A stretch of DNA of 64,000 bases, taken from the NCBI RefSeq assembly GCF_029379315.1, contig NZ_JAQYWQ010000010.1:1-64000 (forward strand). Direction: 5' to 3'. Positions 35,002 through 43,912 of the stretch are shown here, in pieces (position 1 is the first letter of the stretch; the number at the start of each line of letters is the position of its first letter). A model generated the notes under the pieces. That model worked only from the letters and a program-made list of their open reading frames with translations. It ran no database searches and had not been told where the DNA came from. This DNA comes from Nostoc sp. S13. Lineage in GTDB: Bacteria > Cyanobacteriota > Cyanobacteriia > Cyanobacteriales > Nostocaceae. The position numbers and the translations under genes were made by a program.

Positions 35002-36144
35002 ATGCTGACAAAAATTGCTGTTGAAAAAATTCTTGAACGTGCCTTGATGGGATATGACTTATCTCCCGAAGAGGGAGTGGTGTTGTTACAACAAACTGAG
35101 CCGGAGGCGATCGCCGCAATACGTGCTACATCCGACACACTCCGTCACACTCAAGCAGGCGATACGGTTACATACATAATTAATCGTAATATCAACTTTA
35201 CTAACATTTGTGAGCAGCACTGTAGTTTTTGTGCATTCCGTCGAGATGATGGTGATGCGGGTGCATACTGGTTAGATTCGGCGCAAATATTGGAAAAAGC
35301 AACAGATGCGGTACGGCGGGGTGCGACGGAAATCTGTATGCAGGGGGGATTGAATCCACAAGCGCAGATAAATGGCAAATCTTTGCTCTACTATCTCAAA
35401 GTAGTAGAAACCATCAAACAGGAATTTCCTCAGATACATTTACATGCTTTCTCTCCCCAGGAAGTGGAATTTATCGCCAGACTTGACGGACTTGAATATG
35501 CTGATGTGATTATTGCTTTGCGCGATGCTGGTGTTGGCTCAATGCCGGGAACAGCAGCTGAAGTGTTAGAGGATGAAGTTAGGCGAATACTGTGTCCAGA
35601 GAAGATTGACACAGCCACTTGGCTAGAAATTGTCAGCACCGCTCACAAATTAGGTTTGCATACCACTAGCACGATGTTATCTGGGCATATTGAAACCCAC
35701 GAACAGCAAATCAAGCATTTAGAAAAATTGCGATCGCTCCAAAAAACCGCCATCAATCAGGGATATCCAGCAAAGATCACAGAGTTTATTTTATTACCCT
35801 TCGTTGGACAAGAGGCGCCCAAATCCCTACGTCGTCGTGTCGGACGCGATCAACCAATTTTGAGTGATGCACTGCTGCTAGGGGCTGTGGCGCGGATTTA
35901 CTTAGGTAATTGGATTCCCAACCATCAGCAGAGTTGGGTAAAATTGGGGCTTGCTGGTGCAACTGAAGCCTTAGTTTGGGGTTGCAACGATATCGGCGGC
36001 ACATTAATGGAGGAGCATATTACTACAATGGCAGGTGCTTTGGGTGGTACGTGTATGGAAGTGGAAACCTTGCAAGCTGCGATCGCTTCTTTAGGAAGAC
36101 CTTATCAACAACGCAATACTCTTTATCAAAAAGTCAGGAGTTAA
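35002..36144 (+). CDS. cofH: FO synthase subunit CofH (radical SAM)
   Basis: A 380-residue radical-SAM enzyme that joins 5-amino-6-(ribitylamino)uracil with tyrosine, the first of the two steps toward FO (8-hydroxy-5-deazaflavin). The cluster motif is intact in [17 protein letters not shown] (CxxxCxxC). [22 protein letters not shown] and the [20 protein letters not shown] segment are typical of CofH rather than CofG or MqnC/E. Cyanobacteria use FO as the antenna of photolyase. CofG is not in the window. Confidence 0.92.
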   Translation: MLTKIAVEKILERALMGYDLSPEEGVVLLQQTEPEAIAAIRATSDTLRHTQAGDTVTYIINRNINFTNICEQHCSFCAFRRDDGDAGAYWLDSAQILEKATDAVRRGATEICMQGGLNPQAQINGKSLLYYLKVVETIKQEFPQIHLHAFSPQEVEFIARLDGLEYADVIIALRDAGVGSMPGTAAEVLEDEVRRILCPEKIDTATWLEIVSTAHKLGLHTTSTMLSGHIETHEQQIKHLEKLRSLQKTAINQGYPAKITEFILLPFVGQEAPKSLRRRVGRDQPILSDALLLGAVARIYLGNWIPNHQQSWVKLGLAGATEALVWGCNDIGGTLMEEHITTMAGALGGTCMEVETLQAAIASLGRPYQQRNTLYQKVRS

Positions 36145-36147
36145 GAG

Positions 36148-36200
36148 TAGCCCTTTCAAGGTGGGTAAAAATTTTGGTCAAAAAATTCCTCCTCATAAAG
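36148..36200 (+). repeat. One-ended copy of MITE family C
   Basis: Begins TAGCCCTTTCAAGGTGGGTA, identical to the left end of the 34779 element, and continues similar for about 50 bases; no right end. It starts 4 bases after the cofH stop. Confidence 0.65.
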
Positions 36201-36314
36201 TTTCCTGAAACCAGGCAATAAATTTCTGTTGCGTTTTGCTCAACTGCATTTTATTTCTCAGTATAATTCTCACGAATAAAGCTAATGTGCCTTCAAATTA
36301 CATGAACTTTACGC

Positions 36315-36438
36315 TAAGGGACTTCCAACTAAAAAAATATGCTATCGCTGTGTAGGCAGGGGGGCAGGGCAGGGCGCAGGGAGAGAAAGAAAAATATTAT
36401 CTGAGTAAATTGGATAATTTATTTTCTGGAAGTCCCTA
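36315..36438. mobile_element. MITE-like element (AGGGACTTCCA ends)
   Basis: 124 bp with inverted ends AGGGACTTCCA / TGGAAGTCCCT and TA at both borders; the inside has GGGGGGCAGGGCAGGGCGC, a purine-rich simple run. It precedes the PAP2 gene. Confidence 0.7.
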
Positions 36439-36490
36439 AACCCTAATCTTATGGCGCTCAAGCCGGAATTTTTAATCACGAAATTAAAGT

Positions 36491-37171
36491 ATGCTACGAC
36501 AAGTTTCTAATTTCTGGTTGCGTTATATACATCCTCGTTTAGCTTCCTTAATTGCCACAATTGGTATTGTTGGACTGGCTAGTTCTCTGCTCATCCTTTT
36601 TGTTTTAGCAAAACTGGCTGAAGAGGTTTTGGAGCGAGAAGCTTTTGCATTTGATACTAATTTTTTGTTATGGCTGCATCAGTTTGCCAATCCAAATTTA
36701 GATAATTTAATGCTGTTGATTACAAATCTTGGTAATCCTAGTACAGTAGTTATAGTTGCAGGCGTTACTGTCTTGTTACTTTGGTGGCAACGTTACCGAG
36801 AAGAAGCGAAAGTTTTTGTAATTGCTTGCTTGGGAGGGTTAATTTTAAATACAGGGCTAAAGTTGTTTTTTTCTAAACCTCGTCCTGAACTGTGGCATCG
36901 CTTAATTTCTGAAACATCTTTTAGTTTCCCTAGTGGTCATGCACTAGGTTCTATGGTGCTTTATGGTTTTATTGCTTACGAGTTGGCAACTCACTATCCT
37001 CATTTTGCCAAAGTTATTTATAGTTTGACAGTTATTTTAATTGCTGCTATTGGTATCAGCCGCTTATATCTTGGAGTCCATTGGCCCACAGACATAATTG
37101 CAGGTTATGGAGTCGGTTTTTTGTGGCTGATGATATGTATTACGATGCTTAAATTGCAAAAATTGAGGTAG
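36491..37171 (+). CDS. PAP2-family membrane phosphatase
   Basis: A 226-residue protein with six membrane helices and the three PAP2 motifs: KLFFSKPRPELW (KxxxxxxRP), SFPSGHALGS (PSGH) and SRLYLGVHWPTDIIAGY (SRxxxxxHxxxD). Enzymes of this type dephosphorylate undecaprenyl pyrophosphate or lipid phosphates at the outer face of the membrane. The sequence alone does not tell which. It stands alone on the plus strand. Confidence 0.88.
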   Translation: MLRQVSNFWLRYIHPRLASLIATIGIVGLASSLLILFVLAKLAEEVLEREAFAFDTNFLLWLHQFANPNLDNLMLLITNLGNPSTVVIVAGVTVLLLWWQRYREEAKVFVIACLGGLILNTGLKLFFSKPRPELWHRLISETSFSFPSGHALGSMVLYGFIAYELATHYPHFAKVIYSLTVILIAAIGISRLYLGVHWPTDIIAGYGVGFLWLMICITMLKLQKLR

Positions 37172-37405
37172 GGAAAGTTAGATAACTCTAACTTCATAAG
37201 CTCTTGGCAAAGCCTCTGGTAGAGAAGGCATCGCGATGATAATTGTCCAATCATATTTTTTAATCGCCTGATTTTTTGCTCAAGATGCTTGTAAATGAGC
37301 GCCTTTTAGTGAATGAAACAGCCCCGCTCTCCACTCAATTGATCCCCAAGATACCAATTCAAGGTAGGATGGACGTTGATTTACGTATTCATCTAATTAA
37401 TGCAT

Positions 37406-37804
37406 ATGAAGCGCTATTGGTCGCGTTTGCTTGCGCTGGTTTTGGTTGTATCTATCGGCTTAATGGGCTGTTCTGGCAGTCCAGATAGTTTGACTGGGGA
37501 TTATCGCCAAGACACCTTAGCTGTGGTCAATATTATGAGACAAGCTTTGGATTTATCACAAGATTCACCAGATAAAGCAGCAGTTCAAGCAGAAACACGT
37601 CAAAAAATTAATGACTTTTCATCTCGCTATCAGCGGGTTAACTCTGTTTCTGGTCTTGGCTCCTTTACAACCATGCGAACAGCCCTCAACTCCCTAGCTG
37701 GACACTACAGTTCTTACCCAAATCGTCCCGTACCCGAAAAACTCAAAAATCGTTTAGATAAAGAGTTACAGCAAGTAGAAGCAGCGCTGAAGCGTGGCGG
37801 TTAA
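37406..37804 (+). CDS. psb27: Photosystem II assembly lipoprotein Psb27
   Basis: A 132-residue protein. The signal peptide ends in a lipobox with Cys22 (IGLMGC), so it is lipid-anchored on the lumen side. The mature part is the Psb27 four-helix bundle: TGDYRQDTLAVVNIMRQALD, KINDFSSRYQRVNSVSGLGS, FTTMRTALNSLAGHYSSYPN and a last helix. Psb27 binds CP43/CP47 in PSII assembly and repair intermediates before the Mn cluster forms. ATG 37406 is preferred to the ATG two codons upstream. A strong hairpin terminator follows. Confidence 0.95.
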   Translation: MKRYWSRLLALVLVVSIGLMGCSGSPDSLTGDYRQDTLAVVNIMRQALDLSQDSPDKAAVQAETRQKINDFSSRYQRVNSVSGLGSFTTMRTALNSLAGHYSSYPNRPVPEKLKNRLDKELQQVEAALKRGG

Positions 37805-37825
37805 CTCTTAACTCTTGCCTACTCC

Positions 37826-37860
37826 ATCATCAAGAGTTAATACTTTTGACTCTTGATGAT
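37826..37860 (+). terminator. Hairpin terminator after psb27
   Basis: Perfect 12-bp stem ATCATCAAGAGT / ACTCTTGATGAT followed by TTTTATC, 22 bases after the psb27 stop. Confidence 0.75.
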
Positions 37861-38044
37861 TTTATCAACTTCATAAGCTGTTCCACATCTAGTTTGCATA
37901 TCTAAATTTAATCAAAGTCTTGTAGGGTAGGCATCTTGCCCGCCCGCCTAATTATACAGTTTAAGTAAAGAGCCTCTATAGGCAGCGCGAATTGAAGCCT
38001 AAGCTGAATCCCCGTCACAAAACGTAATTGCGAATTGGTTTAAC

Positions 38045-40987
38045 TTACTTCGTCTCCATCCAATTTTCACCGACACGCGCATCCACCAGCAACGGCACAC
38101 TCAACTGGACTGCATTTTCCATCACCGACTTAATTTGCGGTTGTAATGCTTCCCACTCTTGAGGGGGGATTTCAAACACTAATTCATCGTGAACTTGCAA
38201 CAACAAACGCGCCTGATAGTTCTTCAAAACCTCATGCAGTCTTACCATTGCAATTTTGATAATATCAGCGTTGGAACCTTGAATTGGTGCATTAGCTGCG
38301 GAGCGTAATAAACCTGCATCATAAGCACCTAAATTCTTCAATTTACTCAGATTAATATCTTCTGGGTTACTGCCTTTTAATCTACGTAAACTGTTATTAG
38401 TAAAGTCAAAGTAACGACGACGACCGAGAATAGTCTCTACATAACCAAGAGCGATCGCTTCTTTTTTGACTCGCTCCAAATATGCAAATACTTTGGGATA
38501 TCTTTCATTAAACCGCTTAATGAACTCGTTGGCAATGGTCTTATCTATCCCAGTTGAGCGCGAAAACCTTAGAGAACCCATTCCATAAATCACGCCAAAA
38601 TTGATAGTTTTTGCCATCCCTCGTTCTTCTGATGTGATATTTTCTTTTTCAAACACTAACCGCGCGGTAACAGTGTGAACATCTTCATTTTGCTGATATG
38701 CTTGCACTAATATCGGCTCTTGACTCAAATGAGCCAAAATCCGCAATTCAATTTGTGAATAATCAGCAGCCACCATTAACCAACCAGCTTCTGGCAAAAA
38801 TGCTTTACGAATTTGGCGACTAAAAGCTGTACGAATGGGGATATTTTGCAAATTCGGATTAGAAGAAGATAACCTACCAGTTGATGTTGCTGCTTGATTA
38901 AAATCAGTATGCACTCGCTGCGTATCTGGACGCACCAATGCAGGTAATGCATCAACATAAGTAGACTTTAATTTAGATAGGGTGCGATACTCAATGATCG
39001 CCTCAACAAATCCAGTATTATCATCTTCTTGAAGTCTTTCCAATGTTGCTGCATCTGTAGAGTAGCCCGTTTGAATTTTACGAGAATGTCTAGTGCTTAA
39101 CCCCAACTTTTCAAACAATATTTGGCTCAATTGCTTAGGAGAACCCAAGTTAAAATTTTCCCCAGCTATTTCAGTTGCTTCCTCTTTTAACCTGGCTAAC
39201 TCAGTTTCTAAATGCTGCGAAAGTTCTTGTAAATAAGCTGAATTAATGCGGACGCCTGTGTATTCCATTTGGGCTAAAACTGCTTCTAGCGGCTGTTCCA
39301 CTTCCACTAATAGCTTAGATAAAGCTGGAAAATTCTCCAGTTCCTCACGCAATTTCGGCACTAAACCAAAGGTAGAATAAGCATCCATACCGCAGTAATC
39401 TGTTACAGCGGAAATATCTATATCAGCAATGGTTTTGCCTTTAGGAACTAAATCTAAGTAACTTTTAGCTATCAATCCCAAATATCGCTGCGACAAATCC
39501 ATCAAATTATGGCTAGAATCTGGATTTAGAATGTAACTTGCGAGCATGGGATCAAATACTACTCCCGCCAAATTAATTCCTTGACACTTTAGAACTAAGC
39601 GGTCAAATTTGGCATTTTGTAGAGCTTTAGGATAATCAGCACTTTCGAGAATTGGGCGTAATGCTTCTAGCGCAAAATCTTTAGGCAAATTTTCCCCAGT
39701 TTTATGCCCCAGAGGAATATAGGCTACCTCATCTGGTTTCGTTCCCCAACAGCAACCAATTCCGACTAACTCAGCATCTCTTGGTTCTAAATCGGTGGTT
39801 TCAGTGTCCCAAGCAACGGGAATCTCTGGGTTGGTGAATTTTTGCAAAAGTTTCACTAACTCAGTTAGTTTAGCTTCGGTATTGATGATGCGTGGTGTAA
39901 TTGGAGAAGTAGATTGTTGTGGAACGGCTGCTGTATCACTAGCACTGAAAAACCACAAATCATTATCTTCATCAGCGTTGAATTCTGAATTATTAGAACT
40001 GGGATTAATTGCCTCTGTTTTGGCTTCTTGGTTTTCTGCAATTTTGCCACCAAAACGTTGCTGAAGGTCGTTAATTTTCCCTAAAAAAGACTTGAATTCT
40101 AACTTTTCTAAAATTGGAGATAAGACGATTGTATCAAACCCTTTTAATTTGCAATCTTCTAAATTAAGTTCTATCGGAACATCCAGAACTATAGTTGCCA
40201 AATAGCGAGACCTATCAGCGTCTTCTTTACCACTTGCTAGTTTTTTCTGAGTTGCGCCTTTAATTTCATCTAACGCAGCATAAATATGATCAAGAGAACC
40301 ATAGGTATTCAGCAGCTGCACTGCTGTCTTTTCACCAATTCCCTTGACCCCAGGAATATTATCCGATTTATCACCACAAAGAGCTTTGAAATCAACAATT
40401 TGTGAAGGTAAAACGCCCATTTTTTCTTTAACTTGTTCTGCTTCAAATTCCGTGATGCTATTTGTAGAGCGCTTTAGGGCATCTGGACTAAAATTTAGAA
40501 CAGTGATTTCTTTGTCAGAGTCGATCAGTTGAAATAAATCGCGATCGCCCGTGAGAATCTTCACCCTATACCCAGCAGCAGTTACTCGTTGTGCTAAGGT
40601 TCCCAAAACATCATCTGCCTCGTAACCAGGGGCAGTGAACATTGGTAAATTGAAGCCATTCAGCAACTCATGGAGGTTTGCTAAGTCGGGAATAAAGTCT
40701 TCTGGCGTTTCCGGGCGATCGGCTTTATAAGTCTCGTCAGCTTCATGGCGAAAAGTTGCCTCGCCCAAATCAAAAGCGATCGCCATTGCTTGTGGCTGTT
40801 GTGTTGCCATTACCTCCAGCAGGCACTTCACAAAACCAAAACATATACTGGTAGGAATCCCCGTTTTAGTACGCAGTCCTCCATCTCGCCCTTTGGCGAA
40901 AGCAAAGTATGAACGATAAGCGAGGGAGTGTCCATCTACGAGGATGAACGTGGGGCGTGTTGCGGTTGCGGAAGTGATTTCAGACAT
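38045..40987 (-). CDS. polA: DNA polymerase I
   Basis: A 980-residue three-domain enzyme. The 5'-3' exonuclease spans about 10-310 (FILVDGHSLAYRSYFAF, YEADDVLGTLA, GDRDLFQLI, ALCGDKSDNIPGVKGIGEKT). The 3'-5' exonuclease domain spans about 375-560 with the Exo I motif AWDTETTDLEPRDAELVGIG intact. The polymerase spans about 590-980 with motif A (VAADYSQIELRILAHLS), motif B (RGMAKTINFGVIYGMG) and motif C (LLQVHDELVFEIP). An insert of about 50 residues between the first two domains is Asn/Glu-rich. Role: Okazaki-fragment processing and repair. Complete; stands alone. Confidence 0.97.
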   Translation of the reverse strand: MSEITSATATRPTFILVDGHSLAYRSYFAFAKGRDGGLRTKTGIPTSICFGFVKCLLEVMATQQPQAMAIAFDLGEATFRHEADETYKADRPETPEDFIPDLANLHELLNGFNLPMFTAPGYEADDVLGTLAQRVTAAGYRVKILTGDRDLFQLIDSDKEITVLNFSPDALKRSTNSITEFEAEQVKEKMGVLPSQIVDFKALCGDKSDNIPGVKGIGEKTAVQLLNTYGSLDHIYAALDEIKGATQKKLASGKEDADRSRYLATIVLDVPIELNLEDCKLKGFDTIVLSPILEKLEFKSFLGKINDLQQRFGGKIAENQEAKTEAINPSSNNSEFNADEDNDLWFFSASDTAAVPQQSTSPITPRIINTEAKLTELVKLLQKFTNPEIPVAWDTETTDLEPRDAELVGIGCCWGTKPDEVAYIPLGHKTGENLPKDFALEALRPILESADYPKALQNAKFDRLVLKCQGINLAGVVFDPMLASYILNPDSSHNLMDLSQRYLGLIAKSYLDLVPKGKTIADIDISAVTDYCGMDAYSTFGLVPKLREELENFPALSKLLVEVEQPLEAVLAQMEYTGVRINSAYLQELSQHLETELARLKEEATEIAGENFNLGSPKQLSQILFEKLGLSTRHSRKIQTGYSTDAATLERLQEDDNTGFVEAIIEYRTLSKLKSTYVDALPALVRPDTQRVHTDFNQAATSTGRLSSSNPNLQNIPIRTAFSRQIRKAFLPEAGWLMVAADYSQIELRILAHLSQEPILVQAYQQNEDVHTVTARLVFEKENITSEERGMAKTINFGVIYGMGSLRFSRSTGIDKTIANEFIKRFNERYPKVFAYLERVKKEAIALGYVETILGRRRYFDFTNNSLRRLKGSNPEDINLSKLKNLGAYDAGLLRSAANAPIQGSNADIIKIAMVRLHEVLKNYQARLLLQVHDELVFEIPPQEWEALQPQIKSVMENAVQLSVPLLVDARVGENWMETK

Positions 40988-41070
40988 AGCCCTATTTTAG
41001 CCAGAAGCTTTGTCACATAGTTAGCAATTTCAGATGCTCGTTCAACTTGGCTTTGGCGACAATAGCGCAT

Positions 41071-41402
41071 AGGACTTACGCAGAAGAGATCCCCCAACCC
41101 CCTTAAAAAGGGCAGGGCTGTTTCATTCCCTAAAAAGCTTTAAAAATCAAGGGTTATAGCAATTAAAAATTAGTTATTTTGTTACCAGCGTGCCGATAAA
41201 ATGAACTATCTTACTGATATTTAAGTGCTTAAATGTTCATCTCAGGGTCACTTTTACTTACAATTTTCTCGCTAACCATCTTGACAAATCCTGTTTGAAA
41301 TGGAATGAAACAGCCCTGCTTAAAAAGGGGGCTTTCAAGTTCCCCCCTTTTTAAGGGGGGTTAGGGGGGATCGAGGTTTCAAGCTTTGATTGCGTAAGTC
41401 CT
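41071..41402. mobile_element. MITE family B, long copy
   Basis: 332 bp bounded by AGGACTTACGCA / TGCGTAAGTCCT, the same ends as the 25037-25128 element. Inside the arms are CCCCCAACCCCCTTAAAAAG and its mirrored GGGGGGTTAGGGGGG. It is enlarged by a second element at 41114-41317. Confidence 0.8.
41114..41317. mobile_element. MITE nested inside family B element
   Basis: 204 bp with perfect inverted ends AGGGCTGTTTCATTCC / GGAATGAAACAGCCCT (18 bp if the flanking GC is counted). It interrupts the left arm of the outer element, whose CTTAAAAAGGG words continue on both sides. Confidence 0.75.
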
Positions 41403-41614
41403 GGCGCAGTTTTTGCATCCCAATTGCTCCTACACATAATTTTAGACAAAGTGATGTCTACGTATTTGTAGCTTGAGTACGGAAGCCCAAGAGAACCAAC
41501 TTTTGGCAGGTATGTATAAGTACGTAAGTGAGTAGAGAACCTAATTTTTCAACTACTCCCCACTGGTCGCTAGAGCCTGTTAACCTCTAACTGGAACTTA
41601 AAATCTAGGAAATT

Positions 41615-42484
41615 ATGCAGAAAGCATCTGCCACACATTTGGCATCTATTGATTATCAGGCTGCTGCAAAAGACATTAAACTATTAGTTTTGGATATAGA
41701 TGGCACGATCGCCGGACACTCTAACACCGTCAGGACAGGTGTAAAGCAAGCTATTATTGCCGCCCAAGCACGAGGAATTCAAGTGGCGATCGCTACAGGT
41801 AGAATGTATCGTTCCGCCTTACGCTTTCACCAAGAAATCGGTTCTACCCTACCATTAATGGCTTATCAAGGAGCCTGGATTCAAGACCCGATCACCCAAA
41901 AAATTCATCGCCATTGGGCTGTTTCCAGGGAAATCGCCCACCAGCTAATCGACTATTTTGAACAGCCTGAGTTGCGATCACTCCTATCTGTCCACTTTTA
42001 CATCAATGATCAGCTATACGTCCGTGAGTTAACTAGAGAAACCCAAATTTATGCAGAACGTTCTGGTGTTACACCGATTCCCGTGGGTGATTTGCGCCAA
42101 ACCTTAACGAATGAACCGACAAAAATTCTTGCTTTATCTGATGACATAGAGATGATCAACCAGCTATTGGGGAATCTACGCCGCCAATACACACCTGCTG
42201 AACTTTATCTGACAACATCTGTTGCTACCTTTTTTGAAGCAACTAACGCCTCTGTGAATAAGGGAACTGCTGTACGTTACCTAGCCGAAGAATTGCTGGG
42301 ATTACAGATAGCTAACGTTATGGCGATTGGCGATAATTTTAATGATCTGGAAATGCTGGAGTATGTTGGACTTGGTGTAGCTATGGGCAATGCACCAGCA
42401 GGAGTGCAGGCGATCGCGCAGTGGGTAGCTCCTAGTGTAGAGGAAGAGGGAGCAGCAGTAGCAATTGAAAAGTTTTTGCTCTAG
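41615..42484 (+). CDS. HAD-superfamily (Cof-type) phosphatase
   Basis: A 289-residue type IIB HAD hydrolase. Motif I is LLVLDIDGTIAGH with both catalytic Asp residues, motif II is AIATGR, motif III is the Lys in SVNKGTAV, motif IV is GDNFNDLEML. A Cof-type cap lies between about 95 and 210. Substrates of the family are sugar phosphates, PLP or flavin nucleotides; none can be fixed here. It stands alone. Confidence 0.88.
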   Translation: MQKASATHLASIDYQAAAKDIKLLVLDIDGTIAGHSNTVRTGVKQAIIAAQARGIQVAIATGRMYRSALRFHQEIGSTLPLMAYQGAWIQDPITQKIHRHWAVSREIAHQLIDYFEQPELRSLLSVHFYINDQLYVRELTRETQIYAERSGVTPIPVGDLRQTLTNEPTKILALSDDIEMINQLLGNLRRQYTPAELYLTTSVATFFEATNASVNKGTAVRYLAEELLGLQIANVMAIGDNFNDLEMLEYVGLGVAMGNAPAGVQAIAQWVAPSVEEEGAAVAIEKFLL

Positions 42485-42519
42485 TGAGGGCAGTTTTTCA
42501 ACTTTAACCCATATAAATT

Positions 42520-42625
42520 CAGAAAGGACACCGACGACTGGCCGTGTTTCGTCTCGGTGCCCCTGCTGGTTCGCTCCTCACACACCTGCTAATGTAGCCG
42601 AGGTCGTGCATTGAGTCAATAGTTG
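42520..42625 (+). ncRNA. Possible small RNA with Yfr1-like motif
   Basis: A stem CACCGA...TCGGTG encloses a loop of about 20 bases at 42528-42559 and is followed after 14 bases by an unpaired CGCTCCTCACACACC. This shares ten of eleven bases with the ACUCCUCACAC core of the cyanobacterial sRNA Yfr1. No T-tailed terminator hairpin is seen downstream, which argues against it. Weak candidate only. Confidence 0.2.
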
Positions 42626-42666
42626 TGATAAAAGTTTTTATTTTCTGGTTAAGCGACATTACCGAT

Positions 42667-43599
42667 TCATAGCTCCAAGGGCGCAAAAACCCCCAAATTT
42701 TCCTCTAGCACATATCTTAATACTGACTGAGTAGCCATCAGCAATCCAAGTCTGGCTTGGGCTACCTCTGGTGACGTAATTTTCACTTCACCCCAAATTC
42801 GGCAATTAGACCAGAACTTTTCAAAAGCTTGGCTCAAATTCAGCCCTACTTTTTCCCATTTCACAGAACCGCTAATATCAGGGCACTTTATATTATCTAC
42901 CACTTCCACTAACTCGGCAATTAGACGACGCTCATCTGGGTGATTTAGTCGCAATGTTCCATCACTGTTGAGCCAAGGTATGGGGTTGGGGGCAATAAGA
43001 CTCCAAAATGCTGGACTACTATTTGGAACTGGTTCTCTAAGTTTAATCAATCCCTCTCGGTGAGCCAGCAACACTAGCGAACAGCAGCGTGCATGGGCAT
43101 ATTGAACAGCAAACAATGAATTGGGCATTGGGCATTGAGCATGGGGCATGGGGCATGGGGCATTGGACATGGGGTATGGGGTATGGGGCATGGGGCATGG
43201 GGCATCAATTCTCCCTTCATCTCCCTCATCTCCCCCTGAACTCCCGACTGCCACGCTTTGTAACCAAGTCGCTAACGTGGAGTCAGTCAATTCAAAATGT
43301 ATCCAACCAGGGGGAACTATTTGGATGCTAAAAACGCCACCACATATCTCTGATATATCTGAGGCGATCGCACTAGCAAACTCCATAGCTTTTTGATTCT
43401 GAGATTTTGAAAGTCGCAAAGCTACACCTGAAATATAAAATAATTTACTATTATCTCTACCTTTATGTAGAGGAATTTTTTCGCCTTTTATGCGTATATT
43501 TTCACTACTGAAGGTATTAATACTTAGTAATTCTATGACGTAACTATATATTAGCTGTTTTATTGATGTATAGTTGCTAACTGGTAATTTATGATGCAC
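42667..43599 (-). CDS. DALR anticodon-binding-domain protein with in-frame heptamer insert
   Basis: A 310-residue protein. The N-terminal part (1-125) is a small alpha/beta unit with IQIVPPGWIHFEL. The C-terminal part (about 165-310) is the DALR domain of arginyl-tRNA synthetases: FAVQYAHARCCSLVLLAHRE at its start, HPDERRLIAELVEVVDNIKC and the usual C-terminal helices. The catalytic synthetase core is absent, so it is a stand-alone relative, found across cyanobacteria, of unknown role (tRNA binding is likely). Residues about 132-160 are PCPMPHT, PYPMSNA, PCPMPHA and QCPMPNS, i.e. a heptad peptide encoded by the heptamer DNA repeat, inserted in frame. Confidence 0.75.
   Translation of the reverse strand: MHHKLPVSNYTSIKQLIYSYVIELLSINTFSSENIRIKGEKIPLHKGRDNSKLFYISGVALRLSKSQNQKAMEFASAIASDISEICGGVFSIQIVPPGWIHFELTDSTLATWLQSVAVGSSGGDEGDEGRIDAPCPMPHTPYPMSNAPCPMPHAQCPMPNSLFAVQYAHARCCSLVLLAHREGLIKLREPVPNSSPAFWSLIAPNPIPWLNSDGTLRLNHPDERRLIAELVEVVDNIKCPDISGSVKWEKVGLNLSQAFEKFWSNCRIWGEVKITSPEVAQARLGLLMATQSVLRYVLEENLGVFAPLEL
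43121..43205 (+). repeat. Heptanucleotide tandem repeat (STRR), locus B, inside a gene
   Basis: About twelve GGGGCAT/GGGGTAT units. Three units equal 21 bases, so the repeat stays open and codes CPMPHAP-like heptads in the minus-strand gene. Confidence 0.9.
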
Positions 43600-43912
43600 G
43601 TAACTTTATTGAAATCACCATGTCAAATATATTGATTAATTTTCTGTCATCTATCTTGGGATAGAACTCTAATCTATATGAAGAAAAATGAGAGGAGGAT
43701 AAAATTTAATGAATAATCGATGAATAGTAAGTAAATTTTACTACCATCATTGTACAGTAGGAAGTATAACAAAAGAGTAGAGAGTAATTTGCTTTCTATT
43801 CTTTGTATGGCTGGCGCTGTTAGGCGTTAAGCCTGCCTCGCCAACACAAAGACACTCCTTGCACCTTTTTATTTACACGTCTTTGTTTTCAGCCGATCGC
43901 TCTTTGTTACCT
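43600..43912. other. Divergent intergenic region
   Basis: 313 bases between the DALR gene and the Crp-type gene. AT-rich; it should contain both promoters. The last 90 bases contain GGCGCTGTTAGGCG-like words. No operator is recognised. Confidence 0.4.

Larger units (their letters stand above)
40988..41614. other. Gene-free region holding a nested MITE pair
   Basis: Between the divergent polA and HAD genes. Apart from the nested elements at 41071-41402 the region is AT-rich without genes; the stretch 41403-41614 presumably carries the HAD promoter. Confidence 0.5.

Noticed and set aside
37276-37488. Plus-strand frame before psb27
   Set aside because: Overlaps the psb27 signal-peptide region in another frame; psb27 is unambiguous.
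42555-42600. tRNA-like GGTTCGCTCC word
   Set aside because: No acceptor stem, anticodon arm or D arm can be fitted around it on either strand.
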